Position numbers and translations under genes: made by a program
In this document: positions 1-9,302 of the stretch, piece after piece
Layout: every line of letters starts with the position of its first letter
Numbering within the stretch: position 1 is the first letter of the stretch
The notes under the pieces: model-generated
Told to the model about the DNA's origin: nothing
Databases searched by the model: none
What the model saw: only the letters and a program-made list of their open reading frames with translations
Source: Pseudidiomarina terrestris
GTDB taxonomy: Bacteria; Pseudomonadota; Gammaproteobacteria; Enterobacterales; Alteromonadaceae
Reading direction: 5' to 3'
Assembly (NCBI RefSeq): GCF_030466405.1
Contig: NZ_JAGGJF010000001.1
Location: forward strand, 124,001-188,000
Length of the DNA stretch: 64,000 nucleotides

Positions 1-139
1 ACTTTGGCTCAAGCCCACTGGTCTCCAGATCGAGCGCCACATAACGCTGTTGGCGCCAGCTCTTACGCAACCGTCGCTGCCGCTGCCAATAGTTCTGTAA
101 GGCTGCTTTCCACTTGCCCAGCAACGCTTTCATTTGCAT
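1..139 (-). CDS. DEDDh 3'-5' exonuclease (DnaQ/epsilon-like), N-terminal part, cut by window edge
   Basis: Only about 46 codons are inside the window. The frame reads a basic, tryptophan-rich leader (about 32 residues) and then YVALDLETSGLEPK, the Exo I motif (DxE) of DnaQ-type 3'-5' exonucleases. The start ATG (139-137) overlaps the TAA stop of the upstream DUF294 gene as TAATG, so the two are probably translationally coupled. A second in-frame ATG lies two codons later. In Vibrio, Shewanella and Pseudomonas an epsilon-like exonuclease commonly follows the cNMP/CBS/DUF294 gene beside the acetate symporter, which supports the call. Its role in acetate metabolism is not established. The C-terminal catalytic motifs lie outside the window. 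Confidence 0.8.
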   Translation of the reverse strand, partial: MQMKALLGKWKAALQNYWQRQRRLRKSWRQQRYVALDLETSGLEPK

Positions 140-2031
140 TACCCAATGCGGCCAAATTTCAGGCCGACCCCTTGCTGGCAATCCTTCACGATGCGAAACG
201 CTGATTTCAGCTGCCGCCGTTTTAGTGTACTCAACTCATCAGGGTCCAGCGCATTCTTCGGTTGCGCGGTGCCCCACACCGCCAGCTGATGCTGCAAGCG
301 CAACTGCGTCAGAAATTGCCAGGCCTCGGCAAGCGCTTGGTTGTCTTTGCGATTAAGCAGCTTGCAGGATTCCAATAATTGCAACCGGGTCAGCGTGCGC
401 GGCTCGGTTAACCCTTCGTGCAAGCTATAGAGACGCACAATGTCATTGATAAGCGCAATCCCGTAGCGTTTGATATCCACCCAGTCACTGTCTTTACCTG
501 ACTCGGTGCCGCGGAACCTGTTAAATAAGCCTAATGGCACCTGTACGTTACTCTGTAAGCGGGCCAGATTGCCCAGGAAAAAGTCCGAGCGTCCCAGCTT
601 CGCGACATCCTCGCGGTAGGCTTGATAAAGACGTTTATTGCCGCGCACATTGCGGCTGTCGAAAAATATCTGGCAATACATCAGCGCTTTCGGCGTCGGA
701 CTCTCTGTCCAGCTCTGGAAACGTTCAAGCCAGCCAGCGCGAGTGCGCCGGCACTCGGGATTAGAGGCCATAATATTACCCGGGCATTTTGGCACACCAC
801 AGTCGGCCAGGCCCTCACAAACAAATTCTCCCAGCCCCGCAAACCAGTCTAACTGTGCTTGGTTCAAATCATTGGCCAGCAATAAGCCATTGTCCTGATC
901 AGAGCTTAAGGTCTGATCTTCCCGTCCTTGCGAGCCGAACGCCAGCCACACATACGAGGCCGGCGCGACACCGTGCTCCTGCTCGTAGAAATCAATCAAT
1001 TTGCGCGTCATGGTATCGGTAAGACTGGCCAGCAAGCGTCCCACCGCAGCAGCATCATTGACCCGCGCCGCAAAGCTGTGCATGTACTCCGGGATGTGAG
1101 CCGCCTCGGCAACCAATGCCTCGCGGTCGCCAACCTTATTCAAAGCACTGATGAGCATCACCGGTTCGCTCTTCTGCTCGCGCATCATGTCCGTATTGGT
1201 CAACATGCCGATAGGTTTGCCGTCCTCTTCAACCACCGGGAGGTGATGAATATTCTCCTGAGTCATCAATGCCAGCGCATCCACCAGACTCTGTTTCGCG
1301 CCGATCGTCGCAGGCGCCTGCGTCATCACCGCGTTGATATGAATGTCATAATTCAGCCCCTGGGCCACCACGCGATTGCGTAAATCGCGATCCGTCAGAA
1401 TACCCACCAGGCGTCCGTCATCGACCACCATAATCGACGACACCTTCTCCGCACGCATCGCCTGCGCCGCCTCCTGAATCGTCGCCGTACTACACAAACA
1501 CACCGCCGCCCTCTGCACCACCTCCCCAGCAAGGGCAGCCCTCTGTGGATAACTCGCCGAAGAAAGGGCTGCCCTTTCTGGATAAGTTTTGGGGTGGGGT
1601 TGGGGCTGGCTGAAGCTGGATTCGGTTAAGAACCGTTGTTCGTGTGCGCGAATGAAGTAATGTTCGAAGGCGCGGGAGGTCTGGCGCAAGTGATCAAAAT
1701 CGGCGGCGGCGACGATGTAAATGATACCGTCCTCGACGACCTCCAGTTGATTGACGATCGCACGGCCAGTCAACAATGAGGGGTAACCAAATAAGTCATG
1801 GGACTCGAGTCGCTCAATAAGCTGGCCATCGGGAGCAAGCAAATCAAAACCGCCTGAACGAACGATGTATAACGCGGGACTGTAGTTGGCGAACAGTTCA
1901 TCCACGTTATGTTCGTTGATATAGGCGGCTTTGATTTGCCCGGCTATCCACTGACGTTGGTCAGCATTGAGCTGATCAAACGGCGGACAGTCCAGTAAAA
2001 AACGATTTAATTCCGCGAAATCCGGCTGCAT
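139..2031 (-). CDS. cNMP-binding/CBS/DUF294 nucleotidyltransferase-like signalling protein with an in-frame REP insert
   Basis: The product is about 630 residues. In order it has an N-terminal cyclic-nucleotide-binding-like domain (about 15-120), a linker, two CBS domains (about 170-290), a DUF294 putative nucleotidyltransferase domain (about 330-460, with GSQGREDQTLSSDQD resembling the GlnD-type G-S...DxD active site) and a DUF294 C-terminal substrate-binding region. The start at 2031 is chosen for the AAAGGAG ribosome site just upstream; an upstream ATG at 2085 has no such support and lies in the terminator region. Residues about 150-168 are translated from an inserted repeat pair and read ERAALSS..QRAALAG; they fall in the linker before the CBS pair. 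The gene follows the symporter genes and overlaps the exonuclease start. A sensory role in acetate uptake is plausible but inferred. Confidence 0.88.
   Translation of the reverse strand: MQPDFAELNRFLLDCPPFDQLNADQRQWIAGQIKAAYINEHNVDELFANYSPALYIVRSGGFDLLAPDGQLIERLESHDLFGYPSLLTGRAIVNQLEVVEDGIIYIVAAADFDHLRQTSRAFEHYFIRAHEQRFLTESSFSQPQPHPKTYPERAALSSASYPQRAALAGEVVQRAAVCLCSTATIQEAAQAMRAEKVSSIMVVDDGRLVGILTDRDLRNRVVAQGLNYDIHINAVMTQAPATIGAKQSLVDALALMTQENIHHLPVVEEDGKPIGMLTNTDMMREQKSEPVMLISALNKVGDREALVAEAAHIPEYMHSFAARVNDAAAVGRLLASLTDTMTRKLIDFYEQEHGVAPASYVWLAFGSQGREDQTLSSDQDNGLLLANDLNQAQLDWFAGLGEFVCEGLADCGVPKCPGNIMASNPECRRTRAGWLERFQSWTESPTPKALMYCQIFFDSRNVRGNKRLYQAYREDVAKLGRSDFFLGNLARLQSNVQVPLGLFNRFRGTESGKDSDWVDIKRYGIALINDIVRLYSLHEGLTEPRTLTRLQLLESCKLLNRKDNQALAEAWQFLTQLRLQHQLAVWGTAQPKNALDPDELSTLKRRQLKSAFRIVKDCQQGVGLKFGRIG
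1531..1581. repeat. REP-like core pair inside the DUF294 gene
   Basis: Cores GGGCAGCCC at 1533-1541 and GGGCTGCCC at 1566-1574 are 33 bp apart in opposite orientation. A perfect DnaA box in reverse orientation (TGTGGATAA, 1544-1552) lies between them. The pair stays in frame with the host gene and encodes part of the interdomain linker. Confidence 0.9.
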
Positions 2032-2054
2032 ATAAACTCCTTTGCGGAGGTGAT

Positions 2055-2079
2055 AAAAAAGCCCGGCCGAAGCCGGGCT
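2055..2079 (-). terminator. Rho-independent terminator after the SSF symporter gene
   Basis: On the minus strand an 8-bp GC-rich stem (AGCCCGGC / GCCGGGCT, tetraloop) is followed by six T. It lies immediately after the symporter stop and just before the ribosome site of the DUF294 gene, so it would attenuate rather than fully separate the downstream genes unless they have their own promoter. Confidence 0.85.
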
Positions 2080-2085
2080 AAACAC

Positions 2086-3801
2086 TTAGTGGCTGGTTGC
2101 CACACCCGCACCTTTCGGATACCGGATAGATTCAACCAAATCCTGTGTTGCTTGCGGGGCATCACCCGTTAACTTGTGCACGATATAAGATACCGCAAAG
2201 TTTATGAGCATACCTAAAGTTCCGATACCTTCCGGCGAGATACCAAACAGCCAGTTCTCAGCGTTGTTCGCCGCCGGGTTCATGAACTTGAAGTAAATAA
2301 TATACGCCAGGGTGAACAGCACACCCACCACCATACCAGCAATAGCACCGGTACTGTTCATGCGCTTGTAGAAGATACCCAGAATGATCGCAGGGAAGAA
2401 GCTCGCCGCGGCTAAGCCGAAGGCAAAGGCCACCACCTGCGCCACGAAGCCGGGCGGATTAATACCAAACCAGGTCGACAATGCAATCGCCAGCCCGGCC
2501 GCAATCCGCGCCCACATCAACTCTTGCCGGTCAGTAATATTCGGTGCCAGAGTTCGCTTCAGTAGGTCGTGCGAAACCGACGTCGAAATAACCAGTAACA
2601 AGCCTGCTGATGTTGACAATGCGGCGGCAACACCACCGGCTGCCACCAAGGCCACCACCCATGCTGGAAGATCAGCGATTTCCGGGTTAGCAAGAACCAT
2701 AATGTCACGGTCCACGGTCATTTCGTTGCGCTCATCGCCCGAGTAGAACATACGACCATCATCATTCTTATCTTCCCAGGTAATGAGTCCGGTTTGCTCC
2801 CAGGTTTTAATCCAGGAAGGCGCCTGCTCATACTTCACACCCGTCAGGTCAGGACCATTGACGGTATTGATCAGGTTGACCTTAGCAAAGGCGGCAATCG
2901 ATGGTGCCGTCAGATAGACCACGGAAATGAATACCAGTGCCCAACCGGCCGAGCGACGCGCGTCACGTACCTTAGGCACGGTAAAAAAGCGTACGATAAC
3001 GTGCGGCAGACCGGCAGTACCGACCATCAGTGCAGCGGTAATCGCAAACACATCGATCTTCGATTTCACCCCGGAGGTATAGGCCGCCAGCCCCAACTCT
3101 TCGGACAAACCATCGAGTCGCTGCAACAGGTATTGACCTTCACCCGCCACGCCTTCGGCGATAGTGGCGCCAAAGCCAGTTTGCGGCAGGAAGTGTCCGG
3201 TCATGTAGATGGAGATGAAGATCGCAGGAACCAGATACGCGAAGGCAAGCACGCAGTATTGGGCAACCTGAGTGTAAGTAATCCCTTTCATGCCGCCAAG
3301 AACGGTATAGAAAAATACAATCACGGCGCCGATGAAGACACCCGTCGCAATCTCAACTTCCAGAAAGCGTGAAAACACCACACCCACACCACGCATCTGA
3401 CCGGCAATATAGGTGAAGCTGATCAGGATGGCACAGATAACAGCAATGGTACGCGCGGTTTGCGAGTAATAACGGTCGCCAATAAAATCAGGCACCGTGA
3501 ACTTACCGAACTTGCGCAAATAAGGCGCAAGACACAGGGCAAGCAACACGTAGCCACCGGTCCAGCCCATCAAATACACGCTACCGTCATAACCGGCGAA
3601 AGAGATAATCCCCGCCATGGAAATAAAGGATGCCGCTGACATCCAGTCGGCCGCAGTTGCCATCCCGTTCATGACAGGATGAACACCACCACTGGCAACA
3701 TAAAAATCATTTGTCGAGCCCGCTCGCGACCACACCGCAATAGCGATATAAAGTGCGAAGGTGAGGCCGACGATAATAAACGTGAGCGTTTGAATATCCA
3801 T
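2086..3801 (-). CDS. Sodium:solute symporter, acetate/ActP-like (VC_2705-type large subunit)
   Basis: The 571-residue integral membrane protein is of the SSF (SLC5) family. Hydrophobic segments run throughout, with the family-typical GGVHPVMNGMATAADWMSAASF stretch near residues 38-59 and an extracytoplasmic insert (about 310-370). It belongs with the large VC_2705-type symporters that pair with a DUF4212 small subunit, whose gene lies immediately upstream on the same strand with a 12-bp gap. The likely substrate is acetate or another short carboxylate; acs, crbS and crbR nearby support acetate, but substrate specificity is inferred. No truncation is seen. A strong terminator follows the stop codon. 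Confidence 0.9.
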   Translation of the reverse strand: MDIQTLTFIIVGLTFALYIAIAVWSRAGSTNDFYVASGGVHPVMNGMATAADWMSAASFISMAGIISFAGYDGSVYLMGWTGGYVLLALCLAPYLRKFGKFTVPDFIGDRYYSQTARTIAVICAILISFTYIAGQMRGVGVVFSRFLEVEIATGVFIGAVIVFFYTVLGGMKGITYTQVAQYCVLAFAYLVPAIFISIYMTGHFLPQTGFGATIAEGVAGEGQYLLQRLDGLSEELGLAAYTSGVKSKIDVFAITAALMVGTAGLPHVIVRFFTVPKVRDARRSAGWALVFISVVYLTAPSIAAFAKVNLINTVNGPDLTGVKYEQAPSWIKTWEQTGLITWEDKNDDGRMFYSGDERNEMTVDRDIMVLANPEIADLPAWVVALVAAGGVAAALSTSAGLLLVISTSVSHDLLKRTLAPNITDRQELMWARIAAGLAIALSTWFGINPPGFVAQVVAFAFGLAAASFFPAIILGIFYKRMNSTGAIAGMVVGVLFTLAYIIYFKFMNPAANNAENWLFGISPEGIGTLGMLINFAVSYIVHKLTGDAPQATQDLVESIRYPKGAGVATSH

Positions 3802-3813
3802 GAATCGGCCCCT

Positions 3814-4080
3814 TTAGTCTTCGTGAACTTCGTATTTGTTATCGAGCGCCGCCATTCGTTTGATGTAAATAAAAATCAAAATGACGAAAGTAATAATTGA
3901 CCCTTGCTGCGCGAACCAGAAGCCCAGCTTAAAGCCAAAAAAGGTGATCTGGTTCAGCCAGTCCACCAAAATGATTCCAAAACCATAAGACACGAGGAAC
4001 CAGACTGCTAATAGCTTCAGTACCAGTCCAATGTTCTCGCGCCAGTAGGCTTTAGCGAGTTCTTCGCTCTTAAAAGCCAT
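3814..4080 (-). CDS. DUF4212 sodium/solute symporter small subunit
   Basis: The product is 88 residues with two transmembrane helices (about 18-38 and 50-72) and a charged tail. The frame is open further upstream, but the start at 4080 is preferred because GGAGG lies eight bases before this ATG and MAFKSEELAKAYWREN matches the usual N-terminus of DUF4212 proteins. It precedes the large SSF subunit in the same transcription unit and presumably forms a two-subunit symporter with it. A short dyad, CTAGCAATCTAG at 4122-4133, lies in its upstream region and may be part of a regulator site. Confidence 0.88.
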   Translation of the reverse strand: MAFKSEELAKAYWRENIGLVLKLLAVWFLVSYGFGIILVDWLNQITFFGFKLGFWFAQQGSIITFVILIFIYIKRMAALDNKYEVHED

Positions 4081-4121
4081 AACGCCTCCAGGTTGTTCTG
4101 TTGTTATTGTGATTTGTTCAT

Positions 4122-4133
4122 CTAGCAATCTAG
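4122..4133. promoter_or_regulatory. Dyad CTAG-N4-CTAG upstream of the symporter operon (candidate operator)
   Basis: This small inverted repeat is 42 bp upstream of the DUF4212 start. On the minus strand it contains CTAGATTG, which also occurs beside the dyad in the acs/porin intergenic region (20882-20889). It is a candidate CrbR site, but one 8-mer in two places is weak evidence. Confidence 0.3.
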
Positions 4134-4199
4134 TCGGCTTCCGCACAAACACAAATACGACATTGGTCGAATGCAGCTAATTTCAGCAACCCACAGGCA

Positions 4200-4230
4200 T
4201 AAAAAAAACACCGCCAGAGCGGTGTTTTTA
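4200..4230. terminator. Terminator after the S9 peptidase gene, possibly bidirectional
   Basis: A hairpin with the stem core ACACCGC / GCGGTGT (loop CAGA) is flanked by an A-tract on the left and a T-tract on the right. On the minus strand it gives a classical stem plus U-run 18 bp after the peptidase stop codon. Confidence 0.85.
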
Positions 4231-4247
4231 AAGAACTAACGGGAGAC

Positions 4248-6212
4248 TTACTCGCCGATATACTTATCGAAAAACGCGAGCATTTTTTGCCAGCGTTCGA
4301 CATTGTTCTCTGGCTTGTAAAAACCATGCCCTTCGGCCTCTTTGTACATCCACTCGTACGGATGGTCTCGCTCTTTGAGCGCATCGCGCAAGGCAAATGC
4401 GTGAGCTTCAGGTACGCGCACATCAGCACCACCCTGGATGATAAATACTGGTGCCTTCAACTTGTCCACGTTATAGACAGGTGACTGGGCTTCACGGCCT
4501 TCTTCCGCTGACGGTAACACCTGGTCCAGGTAGTTGCGACCCGCACGCGCTTGCTGAATATCCCCTTGCTCGTACATCAGGTTCAAATCGTAAACGCCAA
4601 CAAAACCAACGATGCACTGATAAAGGTCAGGCTCGCGCACACCACTTTGTACCGCTGCGTAGCCACCATAAGAGGCGCCATACACACAAACACGGTCTTG
4701 GTCTGCAATACCTTCTTTAATCAAATGCTGCACACCATCGGTCATATCGTTGATCATGGTGGTGCCCCAGTTTTTATAGCCAAGTTCCAGGAACTCACGA
4801 CCATAACCACCTGAGCCACGGAAGTTGGGCTGAAATACCGCATAGCCGTGCTCGGCAAAGACCTTGGCATCACTGTCCATACGCGACATGGTATCGCGAA
4901 TGCCGTGCGGGCCACCGTGAGGTAATAAAATCAACGGCAAGTCCTTGGCGTCGCTGCCATTAGGTAAGGTCAGCAAGCCGTAGATATCCAGACCATCGCG
5001 GCTTTTGTAGACGATGGTTTTGGTTTTCGGAATCGGGTGCCCTTCCAGCCATGGTTTCGCCGCAGCGATCGAGGCTAGTTTGCCTTTGTCGCGGTCAAAC
5101 ATGTAAAACTTAGTAGGCGAATTCACCGACTCCACCCGTACCGTCAAAATACGATTGTCGCGAGTTGATGAATTAATGGATACGGACTGCCCCGGGAAGG
5201 TTGCAATCAAGCTCTGCACCAGGTTCGAGTAATCCTTATCTTTCACATCAGAAAAGAAAAAGGTATCGATGCCCTGCTGTTCAAAGGCAGCACCAATCAC
5301 TTCGTTGGCACGACCATTTTTCACACTCATGATCGGCATCAGGTCGGTTGCCGGATGCTCGGCAAGGATAGTTTCTTCTTTACTGCTGATATCCAACACG
5401 CTCAGCGCGCGGGTATCAGATTCACTATCACTTAACCCAACCACCTGGTCGGTGCCAGGCAACATCAGCAGAGGGACAAAACCGCCCTCTTCTTCATAAT
5501 AACTGGTCACTTCGTACCAGTCCTGATTAGCACCGTCACGGCCCAAAATCACAGTTTTATTACCGTCTTCTGGATCGATGCCCAATACCATGCGCGATAC
5601 ACCCTGATCGTCGAGAACCACCTGCACGTTAGTGCTGCGGTAAGCTTTGAGCGGGATCCGACCTTCCGAACGTTTACGCCCAGAGGTTATTTTCATGGTG
5701 TACAAATCAAGGTAAGGCTCGGCCGAGGTGAACGAACGCTGATAAATCATAATGGCATCAGGTTGTTCTGGTAGATAATCCACCACCTGGGCAAACACGT
5801 ATTCACCGCTTTCTGAGCGAGGTCCAGTCAGAATCACTTGCTTGGAACCGTCAGCGTCCATCGCAAACAGTTCACCGGTTGGCACCGGTTGATCCAGAGA
5901 GCCCACTTCGCGCACCATGGTCATGACCAAACGCTCGTTGTTGGCCCATTGAAAGGAGCCGACTGACTCATTTCCCTGCCCCTGAGTGACAGAAAGAATT
6001 TTGCTGTCATCGATATCGATGACCGTCAACTGCACAGAACCATCAGTAATGCGTGAGGTCGCTGCCAGGTAATCACCTTTAGGCGAAATTTTTACATCAA
6101 GGTACTGCGCATGCTTTGCGTAATTTTCCAACAGCTCCGTGTCTACTGTAGAGCTGAAGCTCAATGCCGGGATGACTAACGCCGCCAGCCCCACCAATAT
6201 TGAATACTTCAT
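4248..6212 (-). CDS. Secreted S9 family peptidase (prolyl oligopeptidase/DPP-like)
   Basis: The product is 654 residues. A signal peptide (about 1-20) is followed by a beta-propeller-like region (about 40-390) and a C-terminal alpha/beta-hydrolase catalytic domain (about 400-654). The nucleophile is Ser514 in GASYGGYA, with Asp597 (GGADVRVP) and His629 (EGHGFY) completing the triad. It would cleave oligopeptides in the periplasm or outside the cell. A ribosome site GAGGG lies before the ATG, and the gene is bounded by hairpin terminators on both sides. Its neighbour upstream on the same strand is a TonB receptor, and a peptide uptake/degradation pairing is a reasonable inference. Exact substrate preference cannot be read from the sequence. 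Confidence 0.9.
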   Translation of the reverse strand: MKYSILVGLAALVIPALSFSSTVDTELLENYAKHAQYLDVKISPKGDYLAATSRITDGSVQLTVIDIDDSKILSVTQGQGNESVGSFQWANNERLVMTMVREVGSLDQPVPTGELFAMDADGSKQVILTGPRSESGEYVFAQVVDYLPEQPDAIMIYQRSFTSAEPYLDLYTMKITSGRKRSEGRIPLKAYRSTNVQVVLDDQGVSRMVLGIDPEDGNKTVILGRDGANQDWYEVTSYYEEEGGFVPLLMLPGTDQVVGLSDSESDTRALSVLDISSKEETILAEHPATDLMPIMSVKNGRANEVIGAAFEQQGIDTFFFSDVKDKDYSNLVQSLIATFPGQSVSINSSTRDNRILTVRVESVNSPTKFYMFDRDKGKLASIAAAKPWLEGHPIPKTKTIVYKSRDGLDIYGLLTLPNGSDAKDLPLILLPHGGPHGIRDTMSRMDSDAKVFAEHGYAVFQPNFRGSGGYGREFLELGYKNWGTTMINDMTDGVQHLIKEGIADQDRVCVYGASYGGYAAVQSGVREPDLYQCIVGFVGVYDLNLMYEQGDIQQARAGRNYLDQVLPSAEEGREAQSPVYNVDKLKAPVFIIQGGADVRVPEAHAFALRDALKERDHPYEWMYKEAEGHGFYKPENNVERWQKMLAFFDKYIGE

Positions 6213-6257
6213 AAAGCCCTCGTTCTCTGTAGTTATAAATTATTGTAGTTATTCAAT

Positions 6258-6284
6258 AAAAAAGCCCCACCAAGGTGGGGCTTT
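6258..6284 (-). terminator. Rho-independent terminator after the TonB receptor gene
   Basis: An 11-bp perfect stem (AAAGCCCCACC / GGTGGGGCTTT) with a 2-nt loop is followed on the minus strand by a T-run. It lies 34 bp after the receptor stop. Confidence 0.88.
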
Positions 6285-6317
6285 GGTCATTCAAATTTAC
6301 ATATCGAATCTAATTTC

Positions 6318-9302
6318 TTAGAAGCTGTATGAAAGGTTGAAGAACGCACGACGGCCTAAGTAGTCAAGCTGTGATGCGAACAACGGCACATTACCAAATG
6401 TGTACGATGCTGTAGGGCTAACTTTAGGCGGCTGCTTGTCGAACAAGTTACCGATACCGAAGGTTACGTCCATATTGTCATTGAACGTAGTTGTCGCTGA
6501 CAATGAGTGCAGGACGTAGGTCGGAGTTTCGGCTACGAATCGAACCTGGTTTTCACGATAAGTCGTGTCGTCAAAACCGTAGTACGAGTAGTCTTCAGTT
6601 TTGTCGTAGTACGACATATTCCAGTTGAAGCTCCAGTCATCACGGTTCAACGTGGTGTTCAAGCTACCAACATGGCGTGGGTTACCCACTAAGCCGATGT
6701 TATTCTGTGGTTCATCCGTTGGGAACTGCTGGAATGAACGTTGGATCTGATTCGTATGATCCAATTTCACGCGCAGGTCACCAAAGTCAAACGAGTCTTG
6801 GTAAGTGACCACGATGTCAACACCGCGAACCACTTGTTCAGCTGTGTTCAAGTAACCACCACGAACCTGGATGATGCTCCAGTCGCCGTCATCAGAACCG
6901 TCGTTACGTTGGAACTGATCACAGAATGGTTCGTTTGCGAAGTCTTCTGAGTTGTAACACTGGCTCAGCACTGCGCCACCAGAAACGTTCGAGATCTGGT
7001 TGTTGATGACCACGTCATAGTAATCGATTGACGCCGCGAAAACGCCTTCTGGGCTGGTGTAAACCAAGCCGATACCTTCAGAGATTGAAGTCTCAGCTTT
7101 CAGCTGACCTGCACCACCACCAGAGATAGACAGAATTGAACCTGAGCTACCTAAAGTATCGGTGTAAGTTTCTGGAACGCCGTCTGCCGCACAGTTTTGA
7201 CGTACGCGTTCGTTGGTTGATTCAACCCAGTTCAAACATGGATCAGAATTTTGACTAATGAAGCCTGTTTGATTCTCTAAGTACAGCTCATAAAGTGCCG
7301 GAGCACGGAACGAAGACCCACGTGATGCACGAACACGGAAGCCCGCACCGATAGTCCAGTTAGCGCTTACTTTAAACGTAGTATCGCTACCGTAGGCACT
7401 TACGTCAGTCCAACGACCAGAAGCGGTCAAATCAAGGCTTTCAACGCCTGGAAGGTCACGCAATAGTGGCATTTGGAATTCAGCATAAACTGCACGAGTA
7501 ATTGCGCTACCTTGAGTGATACCAGCGCCGCTCAAGCCCCAAGAGTTCCCTGCAAGAGTGTTTTCTCCAGGAGTGTCTTTAAGCTCATCACGCTGCCAGT
7601 AAACACCAGCCGCAACACCCACAGGACCCGCAGGCATGTTGAACAAGTCGCCAGTGATGTAAGCATCAAAGGTATCTTGCTTATAGGTTGTGTTACCTAC
7701 GTCCTGACCAAACAAGAAGTCACGTGCTTCCTGGTTTTGGTTACCAAACATATTTTGTGGATCGAACCAGTCGTATTCGTAACAAGCACGACCCGATGTC
7801 TCAGTGACACGGCCTTCACAAGGAATACCCAACAGGTTTTCCTGAGCCATGATCATAGAGTCAAATAAGATGATGTCTTGCTTGTATTCGCCGCTGTTGT
7901 GCGAACGCTGGTAAGACGCATCCCAGTTCCAGAAACCGATTGAACCTTCTAAGCCAACCACTGCACGTGAGTAATCGACAGTAGTGTCGTTACCGTAGTG
8001 GTCAGTGTAATGTACTGGAAGTACGAAACTGCTACCTTCAAAACCTGGTACTGCGCTAATTGCCGAATAACCAATTTCCCGGGTCCAGAATTGACGTACG
8101 CTTTCAGATTTAGTGTTACGGCTGCTGTGTAACAACTCACCATACATAGAGGTGGTGTCAGTCAGGTCGTAATCACCCTGAAGGTAAACAGAGGCTACTG
8201 TCGTTTCAGGAATAACTGTTGCGTTCATACGTGCTGGGTGACGACCGCCATCCAACAAGCCGTCACCTTCTTTGTTATAGCCAGCCCAGTACCAACCGTC
8301 TGGCACAGCAGTTACGTAAGGGTTAGAGCCTTCACTGCCAATCTCTGGGTAGTAAGGGTTGATTGTAGTCGGGTCCTGAGCGTCGAAACCATCGTAGTTA
8401 TACTGGAAACGGCCGCCAGAAGTACCGGGCGGAAGACGGGTACCGGTTGCATGGAACAAACCAAAGCCACTTTCAGAACAGTGGTATTCACCGGTGCGTG
8501 GATCGATTGGATCGGCACGCTCACCTGTTTCATAATCGAACAGGTAACGCTCTGAACAGTCAAAGTAATCGCGGTCACCACGCTTAACACCCGTGTTCAC
8601 GTTGTAGTCAGCAACTACACGCCATGAACCACGGTCAAACGCTTTACCGTAAGTACCGTTTACACGATAAGTTTCACCGCCACCTTCGAAAGGAGCAAGG
8701 CCAGAAACGTTAACTTCACCGCCTTCGCCTTTTTTAGTGATGATGTTGATAACACCAGCAACAGCGTCAGAGCCGTAAAGTGAAGAAGCACCGTCTTTCA
8801 GGATTTCAACACGCTCGATGATGCTGATAGGTAATGCGTTCATGTCAAATGCAGAAACCGCACCACGTGTACCTGCAGGACCGGCACGACGGCCGTTCAA
8901 CAGGACGAGGGTACGACTTGCACCTAAACCACGCATAGAGATTGACTCTGCACCACTACCACCGTTGGTAACGAAACCAACAGAGTAGGCTGCGATCAAC
9001 TGGTCAGAACCAGCCGCCACAGTTGAGGTACGAAGTAATTCACCAAGAGTGCTTAAGCCCTGGTCTTCAGCGATATCAGTAGTGATAATCTCGATTGGAG
9101 TAGCGCTATCAAGACCGTCGGTACGGATACGTGAACCCGTAACCTGAATTTTCTCAACAACTGTTTCTTTTTCATCCGCACCTTGATCTTCTTCAGACTG
9201 TTGGTCTTGCGCAAAAGCTGGAGCGCCAGCCAATAACGCAGTACCAAAACCTGCCATCATGATAGAACGGATTGAACTCGACAAATATGACTGCTTAGCC
9301 AT
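6318..9302 (-). CDS. TonB-dependent outer-membrane receptor (large, 994 aa)
   Basis: A signal peptide ends near AGAPAFAQ (about 31). A TonB-box-like stretch (KIQVTGSRIRTD, about 51-62) is followed by a plug domain (about 60-190, with LVLLNGRRAG and VERVEILKDGASSLYGSDAVAGVINIITKK-type plug motifs) and a 22-strand barrel ending in the aromatic residue F (NLSYSF). GGGAG ribosome site before the ATG. The plug/barrel pattern resembles the large receptors of Alteromonadales and Xanthomonadales often linked to peptide or oligosaccharide uptake. Codon use looks more uniform and A/T-richer than in the neighbours, as expected for an abundant protein. The S9 peptidase downstream hints at peptide-derived substrates, which is inference. 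Confidence 0.92.
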   Translation of the reverse strand: MAKQSYLSSSIRSIMMAGFGTALLAGAPAFAQDQQSEEDQGADEKETVVEKIQVTGSRIRTDGLDSATPIEIITTDIAEDQGLSTLGELLRTSTVAAGSDQLIAAYSVGFVTNGGSGAESISMRGLGASRTLVLLNGRRAGPAGTRGAVSAFDMNALPISIIERVEILKDGASSLYGSDAVAGVINIITKKGEGGEVNVSGLAPFEGGGETYRVNGTYGKAFDRGSWRVVADYNVNTGVKRGDRDYFDCSERYLFDYETGERADPIDPRTGEYHCSESGFGLFHATGTRLPPGTSGGRFQYNYDGFDAQDPTTINPYYPEIGSEGSNPYVTAVPDGWYWAGYNKEGDGLLDGGRHPARMNATVIPETTVASVYLQGDYDLTDTTSMYGELLHSSRNTKSESVRQFWTREIGYSAISAVPGFEGSSFVLPVHYTDHYGNDTTVDYSRAVVGLEGSIGFWNWDASYQRSHNSGEYKQDIILFDSMIMAQENLLGIPCEGRVTETSGRACYEYDWFDPQNMFGNQNQEARDFLFGQDVGNTTYKQDTFDAYITGDLFNMPAGPVGVAAGVYWQRDELKDTPGENTLAGNSWGLSGAGITQGSAITRAVYAEFQMPLLRDLPGVESLDLTASGRWTDVSAYGSDTTFKVSANWTIGAGFRVRASRGSSFRAPALYELYLENQTGFISQNSDPCLNWVESTNERVRQNCAADGVPETYTDTLGSSGSILSISGGGAGQLKAETSISEGIGLVYTSPEGVFAASIDYYDVVINNQISNVSGGAVLSQCYNSEDFANEPFCDQFQRNDGSDDGDWSIIQVRGGYLNTAEQVVRGVDIVVTYQDSFDFGDLRVKLDHTNQIQRSFQQFPTDEPQNNIGLVGNPRHVGSLNTTLNRDDWSFNWNMSYYDKTEDYSYYGFDDTTYRENQVRFVAETPTYVLHSLSATTTFNDNMDVTFGIGNLFDKQPPKVSPTASYTFGNVPLFASQLDYLGRRAFFNLSYSF

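Noticed and set aside
928-1383. 151-codon open frame opposite the DUF294 gene
   Set aside because: His/Arg-rich composition typical of an antisense shadow; the DUF294 frame has clear domains.
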